Shown here: one piece after another, positions 6,427 to 13,510 of the stretch
Layout of the letters: every line of letters starts with the position of its first letter
Numbering within the stretch: position 1 is the first letter of the stretch
DNA from: Flemingiibacterium sp045600005
Lineage (GTDB): Bacteria; Bacillota; Clostridia; Oscillospirales; CAG-272
NCBI GenBank assembly: GCA_045600005.1
Contig: JAZRXB010000151.1
Coordinates: 1-18,196 of the forward strand
DNA length: 18,196 bases
Reading direction: 5' to 3'
Made by a program: the position numbers and the translations under genes
The notes under the pieces: generated by a model
The model's input: the letters and a program-made list of their open reading frames with translations, nothing else
Told to the model about the DNA's origin: nothing
Database searches by the model: none

Positions 6427-7893
6427 ATGAATTTCCGCACCCCCGAAAGCATCGGCGTTCCGAGCACGCAGATCCGCGCCTATCTTGAAATGCTCGAAGC
6501 CAACCATATCGTCACCCACGACATTCTGATGGCGCACGGAGACGACGTTTTCTTTGAGCTGTACGTCCCGCCGTTCACGAAGGATTTCTATCACCGCGAA
6601 TACTCGGTCAGCAAGAGCATCGTATCCCTTGCGGTCGGCTTCGCGCTCGACGACGGACTTCTTTCGCTCGACGACCCGATGAGCAAATACTTTGAAAAAG
6701 AGCTGGAAGGTCAGCCCGACGAGCTTTTCCGCAATCAGACCGTCCGCAATATGCTGATGATGAGCACTGCGAAGACTCCGCAGAACTGGTTCACGTCCGG
6801 CTCGGATGACCGCGTGCGCTTCTATTTCCAGAATAACCGTCCGCAGCGTGAGCCGGGGCAGTATTTTGAATACGACTCGACCGGTTCGTTCGTGCTGGGC
6901 GCGCTTGTCGAGCGTCTGACCGGCAAGCCGTTCATGGAGTATCTGCGCGGCAAGCTGTTCGGCGTCATCGGCGTGTCGAAGGGTGCGCGCTGCCTCACCT
7001 GCCCCGGCGGACACTCGTGGGGCGATTCCGCCTGCCTGATGACCGCCCGCGACCTGTATCTCTGCGCACGGTTCACGATGAACCTCGGCAGCTGGAACGG
7101 AAAGCAGCTCCTCTCCCGCGACTATCTGCGCGACGCGACCTCCTGCCTCATCGGGAACGACGAGACGGGCAAGGGATATATCGAAGAACAGGGCTACGGC
7201 TATTTCATCTGGAAAGCCTACGGAGAAGGCTTCTTCTTCAACGGCATGGGCTGCCAGCTCGCGCTCTGCGTACCGGAAAAGGATCTCATCCTGATCTTCA
7301 ACGGCGACAATCAGGGCAACAGCAGCGCGAAGAATATCATTCTCGACGGCTTCTACGACTATATCGTCAAAACCGCCGCCGACCCGCTTCCCGAAGCGCC
7401 CGACTCTCTTGCCGCCGCAAAGGAGTTCGCCGCGTCGATGAAGCTCTACGCCGAATCCGGCGCGCCGGTCTCTCCGCTCGCCGAAAAGATCGGCGGCGCG
7501 GTCTATACGCTCGACGAGAACCCGATGGGTATCACAAAGTTCCGTTTCCTGTTCTCCGGCAGAAAGGGACAGCTCAGCTATACGAACGCGCAGGGCGACA
7601 AGGTGATCCCGTTCGGTCTGTGCGAAAACCGCTTCGGACTCTTCCCGCAGTACGGCTACGCGGACGAGATCGGCAGCTATGAATCCGATCTTCTGTACGA
7701 CGCCGCTTTCTCCGCCGCATGGAAATCGGAGAACGAGCTGTGGGTCAAGGTCCAGGTCATCGACAAGTATTTCGGCAATCTCTTAATGAAATTTGTCTTT
7801 GACGGCGATTCGGTCAGCGTCTCGATGTCCAAGAGCGCCGAGCATTTCTTCAACGAATATGTCGGCAAGGCGGTCGGACGGGTAATGGCGTGA
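6427..7893 (+). CDS. Serine hydrolase, beta-lactamase/class C-like fold
   Basis: This 488-residue protein is of the serine beta-lactamase-related (PF00144) superfamily, which includes esterases, peptidases and DD-carboxypeptidases. The nucleophile motif SxxK is S60-V-S-K63 within YSVSKSIVS. The second motif is Y149-D-S151 within FEYDSTGS. A late NGMGCQLALCVPEKDLIL segment corresponds to the third-motif strand. A beta-rich C-terminal domain (about 360-488) follows. There is no signal peptide, so it is predicted to be cytoplasmic and is more likely an esterase or peptidase than an antibiotic-resistance enzyme. The start at 6427 is set by AGGAGG at 6413-6418 and by the promoter at 6326-6354; an upstream in-frame start at 6259 lies before that promoter. 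It is divergent from the DUF5685 operon. Confidence 0.85.
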   Translation: MNFRTPESIGVPSTQIRAYLEMLEANHIVTHDILMAHGDDVFFELYVPPFTKDFYHREYSVSKSIVSLAVGFALDDGLLSLDDPMSKYFEKELEGQPDELFRNQTVRNMLMMSTAKTPQNWFTSGSDDRVRFYFQNNRPQREPGQYFEYDSTGSFVLGALVERLTGKPFMEYLRGKLFGVIGVSKGARCLTCPGGHSWGDSACLMTARDLYLCARFTMNLGSWNGKQLLSRDYLRDATSCLIGNDETGKGYIEEQGYGYFIWKAYGEGFFFNGMGCQLALCVPEKDLILIFNGDNQGNSSAKNIILDGFYDYIVKTAADPLPEAPDSLAAAKEFAASMKLYAESGAPVSPLAEKIGGAVYTLDENPMGITKFRFLFSGRKGQLSYTNAQGDKVIPFGLCENRFGLFPQYGYADEIGSYESDLLYDAAFSAAWKSENELWVKVQVIDKYFGNLLMKFVFDGDSVSVSMSKSAEHFFNEYVGKAVGRVMA

Positions 7894-7910
7894 CGTTTTC
7901 GGCATAAACG

Positions 7911-7936
7911 GCAGAGCGGCGTCCGCGCCGCTCTGC
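7911..7936 (+). promoter_or_regulatory. 11-bp hairpin between the serine hydrolase and ygiQ
   Basis: GCAGAGCGGCG (7911-7921) and CGCCGCTCTGC (7926-7936) form a perfect 11-bp stem with loop TCCG. It ends four bases before the AAAGGA ribosome site (7941-7946) of the next gene, and no U-run follows. It may be an mRNA-processing or attenuation structure, or a weak terminator. Confidence 0.5.
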
Positions 7937-7951
7937 GGATAAAGGACCTGT

Positions 7952-10105
7952 ATGAACAACGAATTTCTCCCTCTCTGCCGTGCCGATATGGAAGAACGCG
8001 GCTGGGACAGACCCGATTTTGTCTACGTCACCGGCGACGCCTACGTAGACCATCCGAGCTTCGGCGCGGCGATCATTTCCCGCGTTCTCGAAGCCGAGGG
8101 CTTCCGCGTCGCCATGCTCGCCCAGCCCGACTTCCGCTCCTGCGAAGCGTTCCGCGAATACGGACGTCCCCGGCTCGGCTTCCTCGTCACGGCGGGCAAC
8201 ATCGACTCGATGGTCGCGCACTACACCGCCGCGAAGAAAAAACGCACCTACGACTATTATTCTCCCGGCGGAAAGATCGGCTTCCGTCCCGACCGCGCCG
8301 TCATCGTCTACTCGAACCGCATCCGCGAAGCCTTCGGCGACGTGCCGATCATTCTCGGCGGTCTCGAAGCGTCGCTGCGCCGTCTCGCGCACTACGACTA
8401 CTGGGACGACAAGATCCGCCGCAGCATCCTCGTCGATTCCGGTGCGGACCTTCTCACCTACGGCATGGGTGAAAACATCCTGCGCCGCATCGCCGTTCTG
8501 CTCGACAAAGGCGTGCCGATCCGGAAGATCCGCGACGTGCGCGGCACGGTCTATCTGACCGACCGGGACGACAGGCTGCACTACGAGACGGCGGACAGCT
8601 GGGAATTTGAAGACCTTCAGAACGATAAAAAGCGCTACGCCGAAGCCTTCGGCGTTCAGTACCGCAATACCGATTCGGTCACGGCAAAGGCGATCGTCGA
8701 ATACTACGGCACTAAAATGCTCGTGCAGAACCCGCCCATGCCGCCGCTCGAACGTGAGGAGCTTGACCGGGTGTACGCTCTGCCCTTCACCCGCCGCGTC
8801 CATCCGTCCTACGAAAAGCAGGGCGGCGTTCCCGCCATCGCCGAAGTGGAGATGTCGATCACGCACAACCGCGGCTGCTTCGGCGCGTGCAATTTCTGCG
8901 CCATCGCGTTCCATCAGGGACGGACCGTCCGCTCGCGCTCGATCGGATCGGTCGTCGCCGAAGCGAAGCTCATCGCCGGGACGCCCGGTTTCAAGGGCTA
9001 CATCCACGACGTGGGCGGTCCGACCGCGAACTTCCGCTGTCCGGCGTGCGAAAAACAGCTGAAAGCGGGCGTCTGCACGAACCGGAAATGCCTTGCGCCG
9101 ACGCCATGCAAAAACCTCATCGTCGATCACAGCGAATACATCGAGCTGTTAAAGCAGGTCGAAGCAGTCCCCGGCGTGAAGAAGGTCTTCATCCGTTCGG
9201 GCATCCGGTTCGATTACGTCATGGCGGACAGAGACGAAGCCTTCTTCAAAAAGCTGGTGCGCGATCATGTGAGCGGTCAGCTCAAGGTCGCGCCCGAACA
9301 CTGTTCGGACAACGTGCTTGCCGCGATGGGCAAACCGACCTTCGGGGTCTACGAAGCATTCCGGAAGCGCTATTTCGAGCTGTCGAAAAGCTGCGGGAAG
9401 GAACAGTATCTCGTCCCCTACCTGATGTCGAGTCATCCGGGAAGCCGCCTTTCCGACGCGGTGGAGCTGGCGGTCTGCCTGAAAAAAGGCGGCTATGCGC
9501 CCGAACAGGTGCAGGATTTCTATCCGACTCCCGGCACAGCCTCGACCGTCATGTATTACACCGGATTCGACCCGCTGACCATGAAGCCGGTCTACTGCGC
9601 GCGCGACCCGGAGGAAAAGCGTATGCAGCGCGCACTGCTCCAGTATAACCGTCCCGAAAACGCCGCCGAGGTCCGGAAAGCGCTTCTCCGGTGCGGACGC
9701 GCCGATCTGATCGGGAACGGACCGGACTGTCTGGTAAGACCCGAACGGAACACGGAAAGCCGGTCGGACACGCGCCGCGTCAAAACGGAAAAAGGCGGAG
9801 ATTCCGGCAGTACGGACGTTTCCCGCAGTTCACGGCGCGAAAACGGGAAACCGGACGCTTCCCACAGTCCGCAGAACAGAAGCGGCAGAACGGATACCTC
9901 CCGCAGTTCCCGGAGTGAAAACGGCAAATCCGGTTCATGGAACGGCAGACCGGACAATGCCCGCAGTCCGCAGAACGGAAGCGGCAGAAACGCTCCTCAC
10001 CCCGCAGGCCGAGAGGGCAGGAAACCGCATACCGGTGAAAAAGGTCCCCGCGGCGGTTCCGCTCCCGGACACAAAGGCACGCCGTCCGACGGAAAAAAGC
10101 GCTGA
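7952..10105 (+). CDS. YgiQ-family radical SAM protein with extended repetitive tail
   Basis: This 717-residue protein belongs to the YgiQ (UPF0313) radical SAM family, whose reaction is not established. The N-terminal region (about 1-290) carries family stretches such as VYVTGDAYVDHPSFGAA and GGLEASLRRLAHYDYWDDK. The iron-sulfur/SAM motif is C309-x3-C313-x2-C316 in HNRGCFGACNFCAI. A Cys-containing insert follows (C363, C366, C375, C380, C386), then FIRSGIRFDYV and GQLKVAPEH, and a C-terminal segment with FYPTPGTASTVMYYTG. From about residue 595 on, the protein becomes a Ser/Arg/Gly/Asn-rich, basic, probably disordered tail of about 120 residues containing an imperfect tandem repeat. The ATG follows AAAGGA at 7941-7946. 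Cytosolic. Confidence 0.9.
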   Translation: MNNEFLPLCRADMEERGWDRPDFVYVTGDAYVDHPSFGAAIISRVLEAEGFRVAMLAQPDFRSCEAFREYGRPRLGFLVTAGNIDSMVAHYTAAKKKRTYDYYSPGGKIGFRPDRAVIVYSNRIREAFGDVPIILGGLEASLRRLAHYDYWDDKIRRSILVDSGADLLTYGMGENILRRIAVLLDKGVPIRKIRDVRGTVYLTDRDDRLHYETADSWEFEDLQNDKKRYAEAFGVQYRNTDSVTAKAIVEYYGTKMLVQNPPMPPLEREELDRVYALPFTRRVHPSYEKQGGVPAIAEVEMSITHNRGCFGACNFCAIAFHQGRTVRSRSIGSVVAEAKLIAGTPGFKGYIHDVGGPTANFRCPACEKQLKAGVCTNRKCLAPTPCKNLIVDHSEYIELLKQVEAVPGVKKVFIRSGIRFDYVMADRDEAFFKKLVRDHVSGQLKVAPEHCSDNVLAAMGKPTFGVYEAFRKRYFELSKSCGKEQYLVPYLMSSHPGSRLSDAVELAVCLKKGGYAPEQVQDFYPTPGTASTVMYYTGFDPLTMKPVYCARDPEEKRMQRALLQYNRPENAAEVRKALLRCGRADLIGNGPDCLVRPERNTESRSDTRRVKTEKGGDSGSTDVSRSSRRENGKPDASHSPQNRSGRTDTSRSSRSENGKSGSWNGRPDNARSPQNGSGRNAPHPAGREGRKPHTGEKGPRGGSAPGHKGTPSDGKKR
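9812..9988 (+). repeat. Imperfect tandem repeat in the YgiQ tail
   Basis: Two in-frame units align: residues 621-646 (T-D-V-SRSSRRENGKPD ... SPQNRSGR) and 647-679 (T-D-T-SRSSRSENGK ... SPQNGSGR), the second with a seven-residue insertion. The DNA similarity is evident (CCCGCAGTTC and AGTCCGCAGAAC occur in both), so the repeat arose by duplication, not just biased composition. Confidence 0.65.
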
Positions 10106-10171
10106 TCTTTCTCCCGCCTTCTCTCTGCCGGCGCGGAAAATTACATTTGTCTTACATTTTCTTTTTTCCTC

Positions 10172-10200
10172 TTGCAATTTTCGCCCGCATGGTGTATCAT
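10172..10200 (+). promoter_or_regulatory. Probable sigma-A promoter of ireB-ribF
   Basis: TTGCAA (10172-10177) and TATCAT (10195-10200) lie 17 bases apart, in an AT-rich gap after ygiQ. The predicted start is near 10207, leaving a leader of about 53 bases before ireB. An 8-base direct repeat, TTACATTT (10141-10148 and 10152-10159), lies just upstream and may be part of an upstream element. Confidence 0.6.
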
Positions 10201-10259
10201 GATAACGTCAAGAAAAAAAGCTCATCCGTTCAAAGTCTAACAGAAAGGACTGATCCCAG

Positions 10260-10547
10260 ATGCCGATCAATATGCAGGACAAGGAAGTTCACACCACGGC
10301 CGACAAGTCGAAAACCATCACCTTCACGGTTCACGACCAGAAGGAAGCGCAGATGAAAGAAACGCTTTGCATGATTTACGACGCTCTCCGCGAAAAAGGA
10401 TATAACCCCATCAACCAGATCGTCGGTTACATTCTTTCGGAAGATCCGACCTATATCACGAACTATAAAAATGCCCGCAGCCTCATCCGCCGCATTGACC
10501 GCGACGAGCTGCTCAGCGTCCTTGTGAAAAACTATCTCGGTATCTGA
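10260..10547 (+). CDS. ireB: IreB family regulatory phosphoprotein (UPF0297)
   Basis: This 95-residue cytosolic protein is recognised by FTVHDQKEAQMKETLCMIYDALREKGYNPINQIVGYILSEDPTYI, spanning about residues 22-66, and by the ending LVKNYLGI. In Enterococcus faecalis, IreB is a substrate of the PASTA-domain Ser/Thr kinase IreK and influences cephalosporin resistance. The phosphorylated threonines there lie near the N-terminus; here T12, T13, S17 and T19 are candidates. The length is near the family norm of 80-90, with a slightly longer N-terminus. GAAAGGA at 10243-10249 serves as ribosome site. In B. subtilis and many Clostridia the gene (yrzL) lies beside alaS and ruvX. Here it sits between ygiQ and ribF, with its own promoter. 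Confidence 0.9.
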   Translation: MPINMQDKEVHTTADKSKTITFTVHDQKEAQMKETLCMIYDALREKGYNPINQIVGYILSEDPTYITNYKNARSLIRRIDRDELLSVLVKNYLGI

Positions 10548-10573
10548 GCAGACGCCGCACGCCGGCTGACCTG

Positions 10574-11515
10574 ATGGTGATCTATAATCTTCATACAATG
10601 AATGGAGAGGAGGGCGTCAGCTCTCCTCTCTCGTTAGCGCTCGGCAGCTTCGACGGCGTTCATCTCGGACACGCCGCGCTGCTCGGCGAAGCCGTCCGTT
10701 ATGCGAAGGAGCATCCGGGCGTCCGCTCCGCCGTGTGGTGCTTCGACGGCTCGAAGCCGCTGCCGAACAAGCCCGATCAGAAACGCATCACCTCCGTGCG
10801 CGAACAGCTCGCGCTCTTTGCTTCGCTCGGCGTCGACTATGCGCTTTTGGAGGACTTTTCCGCCGTCCGCGATTATTCTCCCGAACGGTTCGTGAAGGAG
10901 ATCCTGATCGGACAGTGCCGCGCGGAATGCGTCGTCTGCGGCTTCAACTTCCGTTTCGGACAGTACGGCGCGGGTGACAGCAGAGCGCTCTCCCGGCTGA
11001 TGGAGCCTTACGGCTCCTGCATCGTCGTCCCGCCGGTCCGGACGGACGGTGAAACGGTCAGCTCGACCGCCATCCGTCTGCTGATCGAAAACGGCGAGAT
11101 GGAACGGGCGGCGGCGCTTCTCGGTCATCCCTATTTCATCGAGCTGCCGGTCCTCCACGGCAAGGCGCTCGGGCGGAAGCTCGGCGTTCCGACGATCAAT
11201 CAGCGCTTCCCGGACGGTTCGGTCCTGCCGAAAACCGGCGTTTACTGCTGCACCGTATCGCCCGCCGACACGCCTGACCGCATTTATCCCGGCGTTGCCA
11301 ACGTCGGTCTGCGTCCCACCGTCGCCGAAGGCGACGATCATCTGCTCAACTGCGAAACGCACATCATCGGCTTCGACGGCTGGCTGTACGACCGATTCGT
11401 GCGCGTCAGCTTCGGCAGACGTCTGCGCGGCGAAAAGCAGTTTGACTCTCTCGACGCGCTGAAAGAACAGATCTCACATGATATCCGCGAGGCGGAGCTG
11501 TATCATCACATCTGA
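10574..11515 (+). CDS. ribF: Bifunctional riboflavin kinase/FAD synthetase
   Basis: This 313-residue enzyme converts riboflavin to FMN and FMN to FAD in the cytosol. The N-terminal adenylyltransferase domain (about 1-180) has the nucleotide-binding motif GSFDGVHLGH at 24-33. The C-terminal flavokinase domain (about 185-305) has GKALGRKLGVPTIN, GVYCCTV, GVANVGLRPTV and the closing FDSLDALKEQISHDI. The ATG at 10574 gives the usual spacing to the FDGVHLGH motif, but it has no recognisable ribosome site. A Shine-Dalgarno-like GGAGAGGAGG (10604-10613) lies inside the gene, within a hairpin. Twenty-six bases separate it from ireB, so co-transcription and possibly re-initiation are likely. No FMN riboswitch is visible upstream. 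Confidence 0.93.
   Translation: MVIYNLHTMNGEEGVSSPLSLALGSFDGVHLGHAALLGEAVRYAKEHPGVRSAVWCFDGSKPLPNKPDQKRITSVREQLALFASLGVDYALLEDFSAVRDYSPERFVKEILIGQCRAECVVCGFNFRFGQYGAGDSRALSRLMEPYGSCIVVPPVRTDGETVSSTAIRLLIENGEMERAAALLGHPYFIELPVLHGKALGRKLGVPTINQRFPDGSVLPKTGVYCCTVSPADTPDRIYPGVANVGLRPTVAEGDDHLLNCETHIIGFDGWLYDRFVRVSFGRRLRGEKQFDSLDALKEQISHDIREAELYHHI
10605..10630 (+). promoter_or_regulatory. Hairpin at the start of ribF enclosing a Shine-Dalgarno-like sequence
   Basis: GAGAGGAG (10605-10612) pairs perfectly with CTCCTCTC (10623-10630) around a 10-base loop, within codons 11-19 of ribF. The left arm is a strong anti-16S match but has no start codon at a suitable distance downstream. It could slow early elongation or limit initiation; function is unproven. 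Confidence 0.4.
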
Positions 11516-11549
11516 CGGCTTCCCTTCGCTCAAACGACGCCTTCCCGGC

Positions 11550-11584
11550 GAAAAATCAGAGGATACGCAGATTTTTCTGTTTTT
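11550..11584 (+). terminator. Possible terminator after ribF
   Basis: GAAAAATC (11550-11557) and GATTTTTC (11570-11577) form an 8-bp AT-rich stem with a 12-base loop, followed by TGTTTTT (11578-11584). A-rich left, T-rich right and a trailing T-run fit a weak rho-independent terminator for ireB-ribF. Confidence 0.45.
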
Positions 11585-11646
11585 ATGCGGAAACAGTCCG
11601 CAAAACAGCCCCAAACCGGCGTTTTCCTCCATTCAGTGATTCGTTT

Positions 11647-13413
11647 ATGAAAAAAAGATTCGTTTCTTTGATTCTTTCCCTTGCGCTGTTTCTTGTGCCG
11701 TCGGCGCTTGTTTTCCCCGTGTATGCAGAAGAATCGCCCGAAGCGCCGTCCGCCGAAAGCACGGAGGAAACGTCCGCCGATACCGAAACGCCGCCTGACG
11801 ACAAGCCCGACCGTTCACAGGGCGATACCAACGTCGAATTCGCCCGCGCGGCGTGCGTATATAATCTGGAAAACGACCGCGTGATCTTTGAAAAGAACGC
11901 CTACGCGCAGGTCTATCCCGTCTCGGTCGCCAAAATGGTGACGGCGCTGGTCGCGCTCGACGTGCTCAAAAACGATATGGACCGGGAGGTCGAGATCACC
12001 GCCGAAATGCTGTCCGTGCTGTCCGGCTACAACATCGGTCTGCGGCGCGGCGAGATTCTGACGGTCGAACAGCTCCTGTACGCGCTCATCTGCGGCGGAG
12101 CCAACGACGCCGCCATCGCGCTCGCCTTTGAGATCTCGGGAAATCTCGGAGAGTTTTCCAAGCTTATGAACGAGCACGTCCGTGCGCTCGGCGCGGAGCA
12201 TTCCAATTTCACCAATCCGACCGGTATGCACGACCCGATGATGGTCACGACCGTTCATGACACGCTCCTCATCGCCGCGGAAGCCGCGCAGAACGAGTTC
12301 TTCGTCGAGGTCTCCTCGCTCGAGCAGTTCTCGATCCCGCCCACCAACCGCGTTTCGTCGACGCGCATCGTCTACAACAAAAATTATTATTTCGCCACGA
12401 ACGTCGAATATCTCTACCGCTGGTCGGTCCCGCAGGGGCTGAACGCCGGTTACACGCCGGAGGGAGGCTACTGCGTCGTCACGTCGGCGGTACGCGATGG
12501 TCTGACCTATATCGTCGTCGTCATGGACGCGATCGAAGACGAGGATTATATCTATTCCTATGTCGAAGCCGCCGATCTTGTCAAATGGGCGTTCAACGCC
12601 TACGGCTACGCGAAAGTCCTCACGACCTCCGACATGATCTGCGAGGTCCCGGTCAAGCTGGCGAGCAAGGTCGACTATGTGACGCTGTTCCCGTCGGAAA
12701 ACATCGAGCTGTATCTGCCGGTCGACGTCGATGTGCAGCGCGATGTGGCGCTGGCGTGGGAGGTCTTTGATAAGAGCTTTGTCGCGCCGCTTTCCGAAGG
12801 ACAGGTCGTCGGCAGGCTGACCGTGACGTTCCAGGGCGGCGTGCTCGGCGAATACGATCTGATCATCCGCAACAATGTCAACCGCAACAACCTTCTGTAT
12901 GTGCTCGACATTCTGAAAGGGATCATCGCCAACCGTCATATCGCCGCGCTGCTGCTGATCCTTCTCGCCGCCGCGGTGATCTATCTCATCGCGGTGATCG
13001 CTGTCAGCCGCCGGCGCAGAAAAGAACGCGAAGCGGCGCTCGCAATGGAAAAAGCGCGTGCCGCCCGCTCCCTCTCCGGGTCGGGTACGGCAAAGCAGAC
13101 GTCCGGCGCCGGTCCCTCACAGTTCGCCATGGGACGCAACAGCGCTGCCGAAAAGAGACGCGGCATGCAGTCCGGTTCCGGCGTATCGCCGAATCGGAGC
13201 GCCGGGAACGGTCAGACCGGAAGCAGAAATTCCGCGGCAGGACAGACCGGCAGAAGCCCGTCGTCGGCGCAGTCCGGCAGCCGTAATCCCGCGTCAGGGT
13301 ATGCGTCACGGACGTCCGGCAGTCCGTCCTCTCCCGCACGTTCCCCGTCTTATCCGCCGCGTCCGCAGAACGGGCGCACCGTTCCGCAGCAGGATCCCCG
13401 GAAACGTCCGTAA
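11647..13413 (+). CDS. DacF-like PBP5-family protein (D-Ala-D-Ala carboxypeptidase family) with altered active-site motifs
   Basis: This 588-residue envelope protein is of the peptidase S11 family, which trims the terminal D-Ala of peptidoglycan stem peptides. A signal peptide (about 1-27, ending VYA) and an acidic Pro/Glu/Thr-rich linker (28-60) precede the catalytic domain. S93-V-A-K96 keeps the SxxK nucleophile motif. The second motif (SxN) reads G151-A-N153, and the third (KTG) reads N266-A-G268 in GLNAGYTPEGGYC, so the motif-2 Ser, the Lys and the Thr are missing. A C-terminal beta domain (about 320-410), one membrane helix (432-453), RRRRK and a basic Ser/Gly/Arg/Asn-rich tail of about 130 residues follow. 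No ribosome site is evident before the ATG, but the signal peptide fixes the start. It could be a non-catalytic scaffold or a divergent enzyme. Confidence 0.85.
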   Translation: MKKRFVSLILSLALFLVPSALVFPVYAEESPEAPSAESTEETSADTETPPDDKPDRSQGDTNVEFARAACVYNLENDRVIFEKNAYAQVYPVSVAKMVTALVALDVLKNDMDREVEITAEMLSVLSGYNIGLRRGEILTVEQLLYALICGGANDAAIALAFEISGNLGEFSKLMNEHVRALGAEHSNFTNPTGMHDPMMVTTVHDTLLIAAEAAQNEFFVEVSSLEQFSIPPTNRVSSTRIVYNKNYYFATNVEYLYRWSVPQGLNAGYTPEGGYCVVTSAVRDGLTYIVVVMDAIEDEDYIYSYVEAADLVKWAFNAYGYAKVLTTSDMICEVPVKLASKVDYVTLFPSENIELYLPVDVDVQRDVALAWEVFDKSFVAPLSEGQVVGRLTVTFQGGVLGEYDLIIRNNVNRNNLLYVLDILKGIIANRHIAALLLILLAAAVIYLIAVIAVSRRRRKEREAALAMEKARAARSLSGSGTAKQTSGAGPSQFAMGRNSAAEKRRGMQSGSGVSPNRSAGNGQTGSRNSAAGQTGRSPSSAQSGSRNPASGYASRTSGSPSSPARSPSYPPRPQNGRTVPQQDPRKRP

Positions 13414-13449
13414 CGCGGTTTCCGCCCTGTCCGCAATAACCATGAAAGC

Positions 13450-13495
13450 ATCAGACGACCGCGTGTCATCAGCCGATGACACGCGGTCGTCTGAT
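13450..13495. terminator. Bidirectional terminator, perfect 21-bp stem
   Basis: The left arm 13450-13470 (starting ATCAGACGACC) pairs without mismatch to 13475-13495 (ending GGTCGTCTGAT) around loop AGCC. TTT follows on the plus strand and GCTTTC on the minus strand. It lies between the ends of the convergent DacF-like (13413) and glycoside hydrolase-like (13511) genes. Confidence 0.8.
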
Positions 13496-13510
13496 TTTCA
13501 GTTGTTAAAC

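Noticed and set aside
6427..7893. Beta-lactamase resistance gene
   Set aside because: No signal peptide, the protein is too long for a classical class C enzyme, and there is no resistance context. SxxK/YxS alone fits the broad esterase/peptidase superfamily.
7850..9130. 426-codon minus-strand frame opposite ygiQ
   Set aside because: An antisense shadow of a confidently identified radical SAM gene, with no recognisable motifs and an Asp/Arg/Val-rich composition.
10548..10573. FMN riboswitch upstream of ribF
   Set aside because: Only 26 bases separate ireB and ribF, and none of the conserved RFN elements is present there or upstream of ireB.
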